Shown here in pieces: positions 33,276 to 42,279 of a stretch of DNA of 64,000 nucleotides; the stretch's first letter is position 1, and every line of letters starts with the position of its first letter. Under the pieces are notes generated by a model that ran no database searches, was not told where the DNA came from, and saw nothing but the letters and a program-made list of their open reading frames with translations. Source of the DNA: Rothia sp. P100 (lineage in GTDB: Bacteria; Actinomycetota; Actinomycetes; Actinomycetales; Micrococcaceae); the NCBI RefSeq assembly GCF_023712425.1, contig NZ_JAMAYG010000001.1:62001-126000 (forward strand). The letters are read 5' to 3'. The translations under genes and the position numbers were made by a program.

Positions 33276-35042
33276 GTGGACGTAGTAAACGTAACAATTG
33301 TGGGAATGGGGCCCCGTGGCATCTCGGTTATTGAACGACTGGGAGCGGCGGGAGTCACTTCAAAGGTTGTGCTGCACTGCGTCGATTCTGCCCAACTTGG
33401 TGCTGGAGCCGTCTGGAAAACGGACCAAACCCGCACTCTGTGCATGAACACCCTAGCTGGTGCCGTTACCCTCTTCACCGAGCCAGGTGCCAGCATCAGC
33501 GGACCAGTCCAACCTGGCCCGACGATGTACGAGTGGATTCAAGAACTGAGGGAAGATGGGGACTCCCCCGCCTATCCTCTCTACGATTCCTACCCAGCTC
33601 ATGCTCAAGCTGTGGCTTTTAGCTCTGACCTTCCTGATTTGCTCGCTAGCTTTGAGGATGAGCTGGCCATCACCCGGCCTGAATCAAACCCTTCACGGGC
33701 TCTCTACGGAGCCTACCTTCAATGGTGTTTTGAAATCGCTCTTGACAGGTTGCCCTCAAATGTAGAGGTCATCAAACACCGAACACGAGCGGTTTCACTG
33801 ACCGAAGTCCAGGGGCGGGACAGAGTAGAGCTGGCCGACGGGTCCGTTATTCTCTCCGATGCCACCGTTCTAGCCCTGGGATGGGTAACCCCCTCAGCCA
33901 CGGCTGAAGAAACCGTCTTTGCCGCGGCTTCCCTCCCCTGGGTCAAACCTGCTAACCCTCTGGAACAGGACCTCTCCGCCCTTCCCCCAGCTTCGAGCGG
34001 AAAGAAGGTTCTGGTGCGTGGGATGGGAATGGGCTTTTTTGATGTTCTAGCTCTCAGCAGCATCGACCGAGGCGGGCAGTTTATCGCAGATTCAACAGCT
34101 CGCGGCGGCCTGCGCTTCCTGCCTTCAGGTCTGGAACCTGCCCTGCTGGTCACTTCTGGCAGAGGTTACCCCTTCTTACCCAAATCAGAGTACGCCGGTT
34201 TGCCCCCGGTGGCCTCAACTCCCGCATTTGATGCTGTTTTTGAGCAACTGGAAGGTGCAGATACCATCTGCTTTTTGGAGGAGGTGTACCCTTCAATTCT
34301 TCACGACGCCCTGGCACAAGATCCAGAATTTGATATCGATTACTGGTTCAACCCCCTGGCAGGTTTTACCGGAAACCCTGATCAACTGACTGCCTTTATT
34401 GCTGACTCACTGGCCAACGATATTCGTCAAGCCGAACAGGCTGCGTCCAGTCCCCTCAAAAACGCCCTCTGGGTTATTTCGTCAGTGAGAAAACGTGTTT
34501 CCATGCTGGGTGCAGGTGGACGCTACTCCGATCAAGCCGAAGTTTCCCGCTTCATGAAGATGGGGCAAATGGTGGGTTCTGGGCCGCCGGCGTTCCGCAG
34601 CCGTCAGCTACTAGCTCTGGTGGACGCTGGCCTCATCACCTTCCTCGGAGCCAGGCCCCAGATTACTGTTCAATCTGATCACTGGGTGGTTACTTCTCCC
34701 ACGACAGAGCAGATTCCAGTCAGCGGGGATGTACTGGTTGATGCTTGGATGCACACGCCTAATGCACTGCGCACCGATGACCCTTTGCTCGCTTCACTTT
34801 CGCCCAGAATGCGCGCTTTTGCTGGTACAGGCTCCCCTGAAACAGACCCCGCCACACGTTTACTGGTTAACCCTGCTGGTGAGCTTGATCCGCGCATCCT
34901 GCTCATCGGAATACCTACCGGCGGCCAGCATCCGGATACAACGATTTCCCCCATGCCTGGCACGGATCCTCTCTTTCTGCAAGAAACTGATAAGGCAGCC
35001 CAAAGCATCCTCAAGATTATTGGTGAGCAAGAGCAGGGTTAG
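33276..35042 (+). CDS. FAD/NAD(P)-binding oxidoreductase divergent from the peptide-ABC cassette
   Basis: A 588-residue protein with an N-terminal dinucleotide site VTIVGMGPRGISVIERL (residues 6-22), where the usual GxGxxG is GMGPRG, and a second Rossmann element VLVRGMGMGFFDV (near 248). This layout is that of the FAD-NAD(P)-binding (NAD_binding_9-like) family, which includes uncharacterised flavoenzymes and relatives of N-hydroxylating monooxygenases. Function unknown. Its divergent position suggests that it acts on the compound imported by the neighbouring transporter, perhaps in place of the luciferase-like monooxygenase found in similar cassettes. GTG 33276 has AAAGGA upstream; the overlapping ATG at 33274 is in another frame with an early stop. 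Confidence 0.75.
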   Translation: MDVVNVTIVGMGPRGISVIERLGAAGVTSKVVLHCVDSAQLGAGAVWKTDQTRTLCMNTLAGAVTLFTEPGASISGPVQPGPTMYEWIQELREDGDSPAYPLYDSYPAHAQAVAFSSDLPDLLASFEDELAITRPESNPSRALYGAYLQWCFEIALDRLPSNVEVIKHRTRAVSLTEVQGRDRVELADGSVILSDATVLALGWVTPSATAEETVFAAASLPWVKPANPLEQDLSALPPASSGKKVLVRGMGMGFFDVLALSSIDRGGQFIADSTARGGLRFLPSGLEPALLVTSGRGYPFLPKSEYAGLPPVASTPAFDAVFEQLEGADTICFLEEVYPSILHDALAQDPEFDIDYWFNPLAGFTGNPDQLTAFIADSLANDIRQAEQAASSPLKNALWVISSVRKRVSMLGAGGRYSDQAEVSRFMKMGQMVGSGPPAFRSRQLLALVDAGLITFLGARPQITVQSDHWVVTSPTTEQIPVSGDVLVDAWMHTPNALRTDDPLLASLSPRMRAFAGTGSPETDPATRLLVNPAGELDPRILLIGIPTGGQHPDTTISPMPGTDPLFLQETDKAAQSILKIIGEQEQG

Positions 35043-35122
35043 GGGTAAACCTCGAACTCTACAGAGTTAAGGAAAAGGATAGACTGTTGCTCATTAGGCA
35101 TACCATCCAGCAAAGGTTTCCC

Positions 35123-35773
35123 ATGCCGCACCTGAAGCAACGTCTACCTTTCCTAGCACTTATTTCCCTACTGCTCTTTGGCTGCTCCCAGGCTCCTCAG
35201 AGCGAGGTAACAGAATCAGCCACCTCATCTCCCAGCCAGACCCGTAACACCACAGCTACCCCCACTCCCACGGTCGCAGAGACCTCCGAAGCAGAACACG
35301 GTGAGCAGACAAGCATTAAGACTCCCTCACCTACGGCGGACCCTACCGCCCCTACCCAAGATGGCTACACCATTGACCCTGCCAGTATCGCCACCACCGA
35401 GCTCGTCACGGGCGACCCTGTTTCAACGGACACTTACATTTACGCTGAAGCCGATCAGCCAGCACTTGTCTTTCAAACAACTGACCCTCAGGTTGCCTGC
35501 CTTATGCAACCCTACGGGGTCTTCTGCATGACTGATGATTCACTGAACTGGGTCTTACTCAGTGTTTCCATGAAACCCGGGGATGAAGCCCCGCGCTCTA
35601 TCCAGGCTCAGGGGCGAGCAGCTACCCACCCCTGGTTCAACACTGAAAACGTTCTGCCCGAGGGGCAGTCTTTGAGCTGGATGGGTATGACCTGCACCAG
35701 TACCGGGGCGATGAGTGTGCAGTGTCACGATGGCATGCGCGGCTTCAACCTCAGTGATGCGAACGGGCGATAA
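35123..35773 (+). CDS. Secreted lipoprotein of unknown function
   Basis: A 216-residue predicted lipoprotein. The signal LPFLALISLLLFGCSQ has a lipobox LFGC, followed by a low-complexity Ser/Thr/Pro/Glu linker (about 25-85) that may span the cell wall. A small globular C-terminal domain contains cysteines in QVACLMQPYGVFC and MTCTSTGAMSVQC, which could form two disulfides. I do not recognise the family. ATG 35123 has AAAGG 6 bp upstream. It follows the FAD enzyme on the same strand after 80 bp and converges on nei1. Confidence 0.6.
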   Translation: MPHLKQRLPFLALISLLLFGCSQAPQSEVTESATSSPSQTRNTTATPTPTVAETSEAEHGEQTSIKTPSPTADPTAPTQDGYTIDPASIATTELVTGDPVSTDTYIYAEADQPALVFQTTDPQVACLMQPYGVFCMTDDSLNWVLLSVSMKPGDEAPRSIQAQGRAATHPWFNTENVLPEGQSLSWMGMTCTSTGAMSVQCHDGMRGFNLSDANGR

Positions 35774-35802
35774 GCCAGCGTTATGGCTGTAGACCTGCTC
35801 CT

Positions 35803-36684
35803 TTAGACTTGGCAGCCGGGGCACCAGTAGAGTTTGCGGGCCGCGATTTCTTGCCGTCGAATAGTCGCACCGCAGCGAGGGCAAGCTTGACCCTGGCGCT
35901 GGTAGACGTAGTTAGCGTGCTCAGGCCAGGCGGCCTCTTCACTGACACCAGGGCGGTCCTTCGCTTCAGTGGTGATGATTCTGCCCACTCGCACACCAAT
36001 CTCAAGAAGGTGCCGGTTATCAAGCCAGAGGGCTTCAAGCTCATCAGTTGAACATTCCTTACCCGGTTTAAAAGGATCAACCTTACATCGATAAAGGGAC
36101 TCAGCTCTGAAGATATTGCCTACCCCTGAAATAGCTTTCTGGTCCATGAGCACCACGCCGATGGGGCGGGAGGTTTTGGCAGCTGCAGCATAAAAGAGGT
36201 GCGGGTCAGCGTCTTGGTTAAGAGGGTCAGGTCCCAGTTTGCTCCGTACCTGGCGCACCTCATTATGAGTGAGCGTCCGGCAGACCGTTGGCCCCACCAC
36301 ATCAGCCCACCCGTGGTCGCTGACAAACCTGGCACGGGTAGTTGGTCGAGGTTCAGGTGGTTGTGCGCTAAACTCATCGGCCTGGTGGATTTCTTTCTCA
36401 CCAATTTTGCGTGGTGCCCCAATCGAGGAGGCCCCTGTAAAGAACTCATCGCCGCCGAAGCTAAAAGCGCCGTAGATCCCCAGGTGAACGTTGAGGTAAA
36501 GCTCGTTGTCAAAGCCCACAAAAAGGTGCTTCCCGTGGGCAAAGGCATGTGTGATACGGTGCCCATCTAGTAACTGGGCACCCTCAGCAAACCTGCCCTG
36601 AGGGCTGCTCACCGCGACGCTCTGCCCCGCAAAAACATCATTGAATTGGCGGGCCAAACGATGGATAGAGTGCCCCTCAGGCAT
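35803..36684 (-). CDS. nei: Formamidopyrimidine/endonuclease VIII-type DNA glycosylase (Nei1-like)
   Basis: A 293-residue bifunctional base-excision enzyme for oxidised bases. The catalytic N-terminus MPEGHSIHRLAR has Pro2 and Glu3; HGKHLFVGF supplies the conserved lysine. The H2TH region includes GVGNIFRAESLYR, and a C4 zinc finger CPRCG...CPGC closes the chain. The N-terminal pattern is that of Nei1 (Rv2464c). It follows rpiB by 20 bp in an operon, as in mycobacteria. Confidence 0.92.
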   Translation of the reverse strand: MPEGHSIHRLARQFNDVFAGQSVAVSSPQGRFAEGAQLLDGHRITHAFAHGKHLFVGFDNELYLNVHLGIYGAFSFGGDEFFTGASSIGAPRKIGEKEIHQADEFSAQPPEPRPTTRARFVSDHGWADVVGPTVCRTLTHNEVRQVRSKLGPDPLNQDADPHLFYAAAAKTSRPIGVVLMDQKAISGVGNIFRAESLYRCKVDPFKPGKECSTDELEALWLDNRHLLEIGVRVGRIITTEAKDRPGVSEEAAWPEHANYVYQRQGQACPRCGATIRRQEIAARKLYWCPGCQV

Positions 36685-36704
36685 ATTTGGATTCCCCTCG
36701 AGCT

Positions 36705-37193
36705 CTAGCGGTTGATGATTTTACCGGCAATGTCGCCAGTTGCCTCAAACTCCAACATCTGGTTAATGCGGCGAGCATGACGTTCTTCGTTGGTCCATTC
36801 GGTAGTGAGGAAGGTCTTGATAATCTCAAGAGCCTCTTCCTTGGTGTGCTGACGGCCGCCCACAGCAACCACCTGAGCATTATTATGTTCACGGGCCAGT
36901 GCAGCGGTGTCATGGTTCCATGCCAGCGCAGCCCTGATTCCCTGCACCTTGTTAGCAGCCATCTGCTCACCATTGCCCGAGCCTCCCAGTACGATACCTA
37001 GAGAGTTCCGACCAGCGTCGCGGTCTGCCTTGACCGCCAGAGCTGCATTGATGCAAAAACTGGGGTAGTCGTCCAGAGCATCGTATTCTTCGGGACCGTG
37101 ATCAATCATGTCGTAGCCAGCAGCTGATAGTTCCTTGATGAGGAAGTGGCTCAATTCAAGACCAGCATGGTCTGTTGCAATGTGAACGCGCAT
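36705..37193 (-). CDS. rpiB: Ribose-5-phosphate isomerase B
   Basis: A 162-residue enzyme that interconverts ribose 5-phosphate and ribulose 5-phosphate in the pentose phosphate pathway. HIATDHAGLELS (residues 4-15) and the phosphate loop GGSGNGEQMAANK (near 70) are plain. GSGNGEQ lacks the cysteine base of the E. coli type and fits the mycobacterial subtype, which uses Glu. CGGAG precedes ATG 37193. Another pentose phosphate gene, gnd, is at 54927. Confidence 0.95.
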   Translation of the reverse strand: MRVHIATDHAGLELSHFLIKELSAAGYDMIDHGPEEYDALDDYPSFCINAALAVKADRDAGRNSLGIVLGGSGNGEQMAANKVQGIRAALAWNHDTAALAREHNNAQVVAVGGRQHTKEEALEIIKTFLTTEWTNEERHARRINQMLEFEATGDIAGKIINR

Positions 37194-37403
37194 GGTGTTC
37201 TCCGTTCAGATGGTTTGGCTAACAAGCGACCTGCCTGCACTGGCGTGAAGTTATGTAATTCACAGACCAGCACCTAAAATGATGGTTAATGCAGAGCAGA
37301 TGGCATCTCCCTTGATTCTAAATCACCTGCCTATTTGCTGCGTAGTCGCGCTGCTTCATCAGCGTCATTATTTTGTTGAACTATTCACATCTAAAGGATT
37401 TCC

Positions 37404-39941
37404 ATGCCAGGAATGAACCTCACCCGCATCGAAGCGCAAGAACGCGCAACGGTCATCACCCGTGTCGATTCCTACCGGATTGAGCTGGACCTCACCCGCG
37501 GCGAGAGGGTTTTTGGGTGTAAAACCCAAATCAATTTTGATGCCGTGGCCGGGGGCGAAACGTTCATCGACGCCATTACGGACGCGGTGCACACCATCGA
37601 ACTCAACGGCGAGCAGCTACCGTTAGACCTAGCTGATGGCGTGCGTATTGGTTTACCCAATCTCTCCGAAAAAAACGTCCTAGTCATTGAAGCAGATATG
37701 CTCTACACCAACACCGGTGAGGGCTTACACCGATTTGTTGACCCCGTGGACGGTGAGGTCTACCTCTACTCGCAGTTTGAGGTGCCCGATTCCCGCCGTG
37801 TGTACCCCGTTTTTGAGCAGCCTGATCTTAAGGCTGAATTTGAATTTGTGGTCACTGCCCCGGCCCACTGGGTAGTTGTCTCTAACCAGCCTGAGATGAA
37901 CGTGATAGACGCTGGGGAAACCAAGACCTGGAACTTTAAACCCACCCCTCGCATGTCCTCCTACATCACCGCCATTATCGCGGGACCCTACGATTCGGTG
38001 CACTCATCTTTGACCAATAGTGAGGGCCGCGAGATTAAGCTGGGTTGCTATGCCCGCAAGTCACTCATGGAGTACCTGGACCACGAAGATATCTTTGAGC
38101 TCACCCGCCAGGGCTTCGAGTTCTTTGAAGATCAGTTCTCTACCCCCTACCCCTTTGAGAAGTACGACCAGCTCTTTGTGCCTGAATTCAACGCTGGTGC
38201 CATGGAAAACGCTGGTGCTGTCACTTTCTTGGAGAACTACATTTTCCGTTCAAAGGTGACTGAAGCGGTAGTGGAGCGCCGCGCCATAACCGTGCTCCAT
38301 GAACTGGCCCATATGTGGTTTGGTGACCTTGTCACCATGAAGTGGTGGAATGACCTGTGGCTCAATGAATCTTTCGCTGAGTTCATGTCTACCCTGGCAG
38401 CAGCAGAGAACACCCGTTTCGCATCTGAAGCGTGGGCTACCTTCTCTGCCTCAGAGAAAACCTGGGCCTATAACCAGGATCAGCTCTCATCCACTCACCC
38501 CATTGTTGCCCCCATCCGTGACCTGCAGGATGTCCAGGTCAATTTCGATGGAATCACTTACGCCAAGGGGGCCTCTGTGCTACGCCAGCTGGTTGCCTGG
38601 GTAGGTCAAGATAACTTCATGGCTGGGCTCAAGGTCTACTTTGAGAAGCACAGCTGGGGTAACACCGTTCTCGATGATCTTCTGGTTGAACTTGAGGCTG
38701 CCTCTGGTCGTGATGTTCAAGCATGGAGCTCCCTCTGGCTTGAGACGGCTGGGGTTAATACCCTGACCACCGAGGTAGCAGAGGCCAGCGACGGAACCAT
38801 CGAAAAGCTCGTGATCCATCAGAGCTACGCTAAGGGCTACGAGACCCTCCGCCCCCACCGTCTGGTGGTTGGCTTTTACCGTCTCGAAAACGATGCGCTG
38901 GTACGCACTGACCGCATCGAGCTAGATGTTGATGGAAAGACCACCGAAGTTGCGCAGGCTGCCGGGCTGCAGCGTCCTGATTTGATTTTGGTTAATGATG
39001 AGGATTTGGCCTACGCCAAGATTCGTTTAGATGATCGTTCACGGGAAACCGCTGTGCAGCACCTTGGCGCTATTGATTCACCGCTGGCTCGTGGGGTGGT
39101 GTGGGGCTCACTGTGGGATACGGTGCGGGACGCAGAAATGCCTGCCCGCCAGTTCGTTAATCTGGTGCTCAATAATATTGCTGAAGAGACCAACTCCACC
39201 GCTGTTCGCGTGCAGTTGCTCAACCTCGAACATGCACTCAAGGCTTTCTTGGCGCCCTCCCACGCAGAGGAGATCCGCGCACTGGCGGCTAACCGCATGT
39301 GGCAGATTGCTCAAGCGGCAGAGGCAGGTTCTGACCATCAGTTCCAGTTTGTGACCAGCTTTGCCCGCCTAGCCCACACCGATTTGCAGCTCGATGCTAT
39401 TGAGGCTCTGTTGACCGGCGATAAAACTCTTGAGGGGCTAGAGATTGATACTGACCTCAGCTGGGTTCTCTTAGGTTCACTGGCAGCTGGAGGACGCCGC
39501 ACTGCAACTGATATTGACGCCGCCCTTGCCGAGGACAACACGTCAAACGGCCAGCAGGCTGCCGCAGCTGCACAGGCAGCGATACCAACTGCCGAAGCCA
39601 AAGCTGAGACCTGGCGGGCAGTAGTTGAAACCGGTGAACTGTCTAATATTGTGCAGCGCTCTGCCATCTCGGGCTTTTATCGCGGTTCACGTGACCTAGC
39701 TGAGGACTACGTTGAGAAGTATTTTGCAGCTGTTGAAGGGGTGTGGCGCGAGCGCTCCCACGAGGTTTCAACCCAGATTGTCACGGGTCTCTTCCCCAAG
39801 GTCTATACCCAACAACTCCTGGCACGGGCTGAAGCCTACCTCGCCCAGCTCCCCGAGGACGCGGCGTCTTTGCACCGTCAAATCTCTGAGTGCCGCGACG
39901 CACTCGCTCGAGCGCTCAAGGTACAGTCAGCTGATATCTAA
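37404..39941 (+). CDS. pepN: Aminopeptidase N (M1 zinc metallopeptidase)
   Basis: An 845-residue cytosolic aminopeptidase. The substrate motif GAMENAG (near 263) and zinc site HELAHMWFG with downstream NESFAEF (His298, His302 and Glu321 approximately) are intact. The catalytic Tyr region YAKGASVLRQL follows. The ERAP1-like C-terminal helical domain is present, and length matches actinobacterial PepN. AAAGGA lies 6 bp before ATG 37404. Orientation and neighbours (rpiB-nei on one side, glbO on the other) match the mycobacterial locus. Confidence 0.95.
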   Translation: MPGMNLTRIEAQERATVITRVDSYRIELDLTRGERVFGCKTQINFDAVAGGETFIDAITDAVHTIELNGEQLPLDLADGVRIGLPNLSEKNVLVIEADMLYTNTGEGLHRFVDPVDGEVYLYSQFEVPDSRRVYPVFEQPDLKAEFEFVVTAPAHWVVVSNQPEMNVIDAGETKTWNFKPTPRMSSYITAIIAGPYDSVHSSLTNSEGREIKLGCYARKSLMEYLDHEDIFELTRQGFEFFEDQFSTPYPFEKYDQLFVPEFNAGAMENAGAVTFLENYIFRSKVTEAVVERRAITVLHELAHMWFGDLVTMKWWNDLWLNESFAEFMSTLAAAENTRFASEAWATFSASEKTWAYNQDQLSSTHPIVAPIRDLQDVQVNFDGITYAKGASVLRQLVAWVGQDNFMAGLKVYFEKHSWGNTVLDDLLVELEAASGRDVQAWSSLWLETAGVNTLTTEVAEASDGTIEKLVIHQSYAKGYETLRPHRLVVGFYRLENDALVRTDRIELDVDGKTTEVAQAAGLQRPDLILVNDEDLAYAKIRLDDRSRETAVQHLGAIDSPLARGVVWGSLWDTVRDAEMPARQFVNLVLNNIAEETNSTAVRVQLLNLEHALKAFLAPSHAEEIRALAANRMWQIAQAAEAGSDHQFQFVTSFARLAHTDLQLDAIEALLTGDKTLEGLEIDTDLSWVLLGSLAAGGRRTATDIDAALAEDNTSNGQQAAAAAQAAIPTAEAKAETWRAVVETGELSNIVQRSAISGFYRGSRDLAEDYVEKYFAAVEGVWRERSHEVSTQIVTGLFPKVYTQQLLARAEAYLAQLPEDAASLHRQISECRDALARALKVQSADI

Positions 39942-39959
39942 ACAGCGTGTCTGAGGAAG

Positions 39960-39998
39960 GGGGCAGGGTTTCGTTGCTGAAGCCCTGCCCCTGGTTTT
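39960..39998 (+). terminator. Terminator of pepN
   Basis: GGGGCAGGG (39960-39968) pairs with CCCTGCCCC (39983-39991) and is followed by TGGTTTTTG. Confidence 0.85.
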
Positions 39999-40009
39999 TG
40001 GTCTGTCGG

Positions 40010-40015
40010 TAGACT
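40010..40015 (+). promoter_or_regulatory. -10 element placing glbO transcription start at its ATG
   Basis: TAGACT ends 6 nt before the glbO ATG at 40022, and there is no Shine-Dalgarno in between. Transcription would begin at or next to the start codon, giving a leaderless message, common in actinobacteria. Confidence 0.45.
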
Positions 40016-40021
40016 GGAACT

Positions 40022-40477
40022 ATGAACAACCTACCCAACCCCGCTCTTAGCCTGGGCACCAACAATCAACCTGCCGCCCAACACCCTGTTCCTGAAACCA
40101 ACCAAAATTCCTTTTACTACCAGGTAGGTGGCAGACCTGTCTTTGAGAAGCTTTGCCGCGAGTTTTATTCTCAAGTGGCAGCTGACCCCGAGTTCAAAGC
40201 CATGTACCCGGAAGAAGATTTAGCTCCGGCAGAACGTCGTCTCTTCATGTTCTTGGAACAGTACTGGGGTGGGCCTAAGGACTACCAGGCAGAACGTGGG
40301 CACCCCCGCCTGCGCATGCGACACGCTCCTTTTTATGTTGGCCCCAAGGAGCGGGACACCTGGCTCCGCTATATGCGCACCGCCCTGGACACGCTGAACC
40401 TCTCACCCCTGCACGACGCAGAGATGTGGGACTACTTTGAACGTTCAGCGCACGCTATGCAGAACCGCGCTCAATAA
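40022..40477 (+). CDS. glbO: Group II truncated haemoglobin (GlbO type)
   Basis: A 151-residue 2-on-2 globin for oxygen or nitric oxide chemistry. After a 28-residue variable tail come FYYQVGGRPVFEKLCREFY (B10 Tyr), a CD-region Tyr in AMYPEED, the WGGP element, proximal His in LRMRHAPFYV, and the G8 Trp of DTWLRYM. These are group II features. It follows pepN on the same strand, as in the Rv2467-Rv2470 region. The start lacks a Shine-Dalgarno and may be leaderless. Confidence 0.92.
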   Translation: MNNLPNPALSLGTNNQPAAQHPVPETNQNSFYYQVGGRPVFEKLCREFYSQVAADPEFKAMYPEEDLAPAERRLFMFLEQYWGGPKDYQAERGHPRLRMRHAPFYVGPKERDTWLRYMRTALDTLNLSPLHDAEMWDYFERSAHAMQNRAQ

Positions 40478-40494
40478 AAGTACCCGGTCAAACG

Positions 40495-41199
40495 TTATTT
40501 GGTGCGCACCAGCACATGCCCAGCTTTACCCGAGACACGTGCCCAGTCACCGTTCGTGAAGACGAGCAAGGGCTCGGTGGCACGCGGTGGTAAAAAGCCA
40601 AGAACTTCAAGGGCGAAGGCCACCCCAATAGGCAGGGGCACACTGGCATCCGGGGCTTCAAGTGAGGACGCCCAGATACGGGACCTCACCGTGGTGACCA
40701 CGGCGTGACCGGGGTTTTCGGGAAGAGCCTTATCAACCGCCTCAATGCCCGCACGTGCAGCTGACCGGGCATCGTCCGACAGGTAGAAGCCCGCCCTTTG
40801 CCAGCCACCGGTGGGGGGCGCTATGCCTGCCCACGGCGCCGTGGCAGTCACCGGCGGCACCATCAGTTTAAAACCTGTTTCTTCAATCCGGGCGAGCCTG
40901 TCTAAGAGGGCTGCTGCCGGAGCGGTGACATCAAGGTCAGACCTCTTCCCCAAGCTGATCGCTCGAAGCCCTAGCACCGTGGGTGTTTCATTATCAAAAA
41001 GGTCAGCTGGTGCTAACGTGCAGACATAAACGCCTAAGACGCCCCCCTTGCCCTGCAAACGCACAACGGCCTGCGGATCAACCGACTTAGCTCGCGTGAT
41101 AAAAGTAGCTAGATCCCTGGCAGTCTTGGCATCGGGGAGCTGAAAATAGGCTGAATCTGCAGTCGTGGGCTCAAGCCCCAAGGCGGTTTGATCATTCAT
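40495..41199 (-). CDS. Conserved actinobacterial protein of unknown function
   Basis: A 234-residue soluble protein with no signal peptide or membrane segment. Recognisable stretches are FITRAKSVDPQAVVRLQGKG near the start and FLPPRATEPLLVFTNGDWAR near the end. The Ala/Pro-rich middle is variable. I do not recognise a catalytic motif. Start ATG 41199 has GAGAGA upstream. It is convergent with glbO (17 bp apart) and divergent from tesB, a common place for uncharacterised actinobacterial genes. Confidence 0.6.
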   Translation of the reverse strand: MNDQTALGLEPTTADSAYFQLPDAKTARDLATFITRAKSVDPQAVVRLQGKGGVLGVYVCTLAPADLFDNETPTVLGLRAISLGKRSDLDVTAPAAALLDRLARIEETGFKLMVPPVTATAPWAGIAPPTGGWQRAGFYLSDDARSAARAGIEAVDKALPENPGHAVVTTVRSRIWASSLEAPDASVPLPIGVAFALEVLGFLPPRATEPLLVFTNGDWARVSGKAGHVLVRTK

Positions 41200-41276
41200 T
41201 GATATTTCTCTCTTATCGTCAGCTAGCGTAGAAGTTACCCACACAACCCTATACGAGATATGAGAAAGTAGTTTCT

Positions 41277-42206
41277 ATGAGTGAAGAAAAGAACAGTGCA
41301 GAAACCTACCGCCTCGATCAGTTATCGCCCACCCAGAAACTGGTGCAGATGCTCTCCCCCGTTCCAGGTATAGCCCGTGCACACGAACAGGTATTTAGTG
41401 CCGTGACGCTAACCCGCGAAACTCCTCGTATCTTTGGCGGTCAGGTACTGGCACAAGCCATCGTGAGCGCAGCACACACGGTGGAGAACAAGCAGATTCA
41501 CTCACTGCACGGTTACTTTTTACGCCCCGGTAATGTGGACGATCCGCTCTCTTACGGCGTCGAGAGCCTCAACGAAGCTCGTTCCTTCGCTACCCGCCGT
41601 GTGCAGGCCTACCAAAATGGGGCACCCATTTTCTCGGCTATTACCTCTTTCCAGTCTGAGGCGAGAGGGCCTGAGCACAGCTCAGATTTCCCTATGAATG
41701 TGCCTGACCCAGAATTACTGCCTACCGCCGCAGATTTGCTGGGCCATATCGATCTGCCGATGGCACAAAAAGTGGCTTATACGCGCCCCTTTGATGTGCG
41801 CCATATAGCCACCCCGCTTTACACATCCCCAGCTACTTCCCCCACCCCCACCAACATGGTGTGGTTCAAAACCTTCGAGCCTCTCCCCGATGATCCCACC
41901 CTTCATCAGGCAGCACTTGCTTATGCCTCCGACTACACCCAGTTAGAGCCGGTGTTGCGCAACCACGGGAAAAGCTGGCTTGAGCCCGGCATGAAGGTGG
42001 CCTCGCTGGACCATGCCATGTGGTTCCACCGCCCGGCTCGCGCCGACCGGTGGCTCCTCCTTGTGCAGGAATCCCCCAGCGCCCAGCACGCCCGCGGCTT
42101 GTCTATCGGTAAAATCTTCACGGCCTCAGGCAAGCACGTGGCAACGGTAGCTCAGGAGGCCATGCTGAGGTTGCCCGAATACCGCTCATCAAATAGTTCA
42201 TCATGA
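41277..42206 (+). CDS. tesB: Acyl-CoA thioesterase II
   Basis: A 309-residue double hot-dog thioesterase releasing fatty acids from acyl-CoA. FGGQVLAQAIVSAAHTV (near 48) and HSLHGYFLRPG (near 75) lie in the first hot dog; the second has SLDHAMWFHRP with the catalytic Asp and WLLLVQESPSAQHARGLSIG. Length is slightly above the typical 285-290. It ends at a bidirectional terminator shared with ettA. Confidence 0.93.
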   Translation: MSEEKNSAETYRLDQLSPTQKLVQMLSPVPGIARAHEQVFSAVTLTRETPRIFGGQVLAQAIVSAAHTVENKQIHSLHGYFLRPGNVDDPLSYGVESLNEARSFATRRVQAYQNGAPIFSAITSFQSEARGPEHSSDFPMNVPDPELLPTAADLLGHIDLPMAQKVAYTRPFDVRHIATPLYTSPATSPTPTNMVWFKTFEPLPDDPTLHQAALAYASDYTQLEPVLRNHGKSWLEPGMKVASLDHAMWFHRPARADRWLLLVQESPSAQHARGLSIGKIFTASGKHVATVAQEAMLRLPEYRSSNSSS

Positions 42207-42229
42207 ATTGTAGAACTGCTTAAACTAAG

Positions 42230-42270
42230 AACCCGCCCCTCCATGAGTTAGGAAAGGGCGGGTTACTTTA
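42230..42270. terminator. Bidirectional terminator between tesB and ettA
   Basis: AACCCGCCC (42230-42238) pairs with GGGCGGGTT (42256-42264); ACTTTA follows on the plus strand. It separates convergent genes. Confidence 0.75.
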
Positions 42271-42279
42271 GGGTCACAT

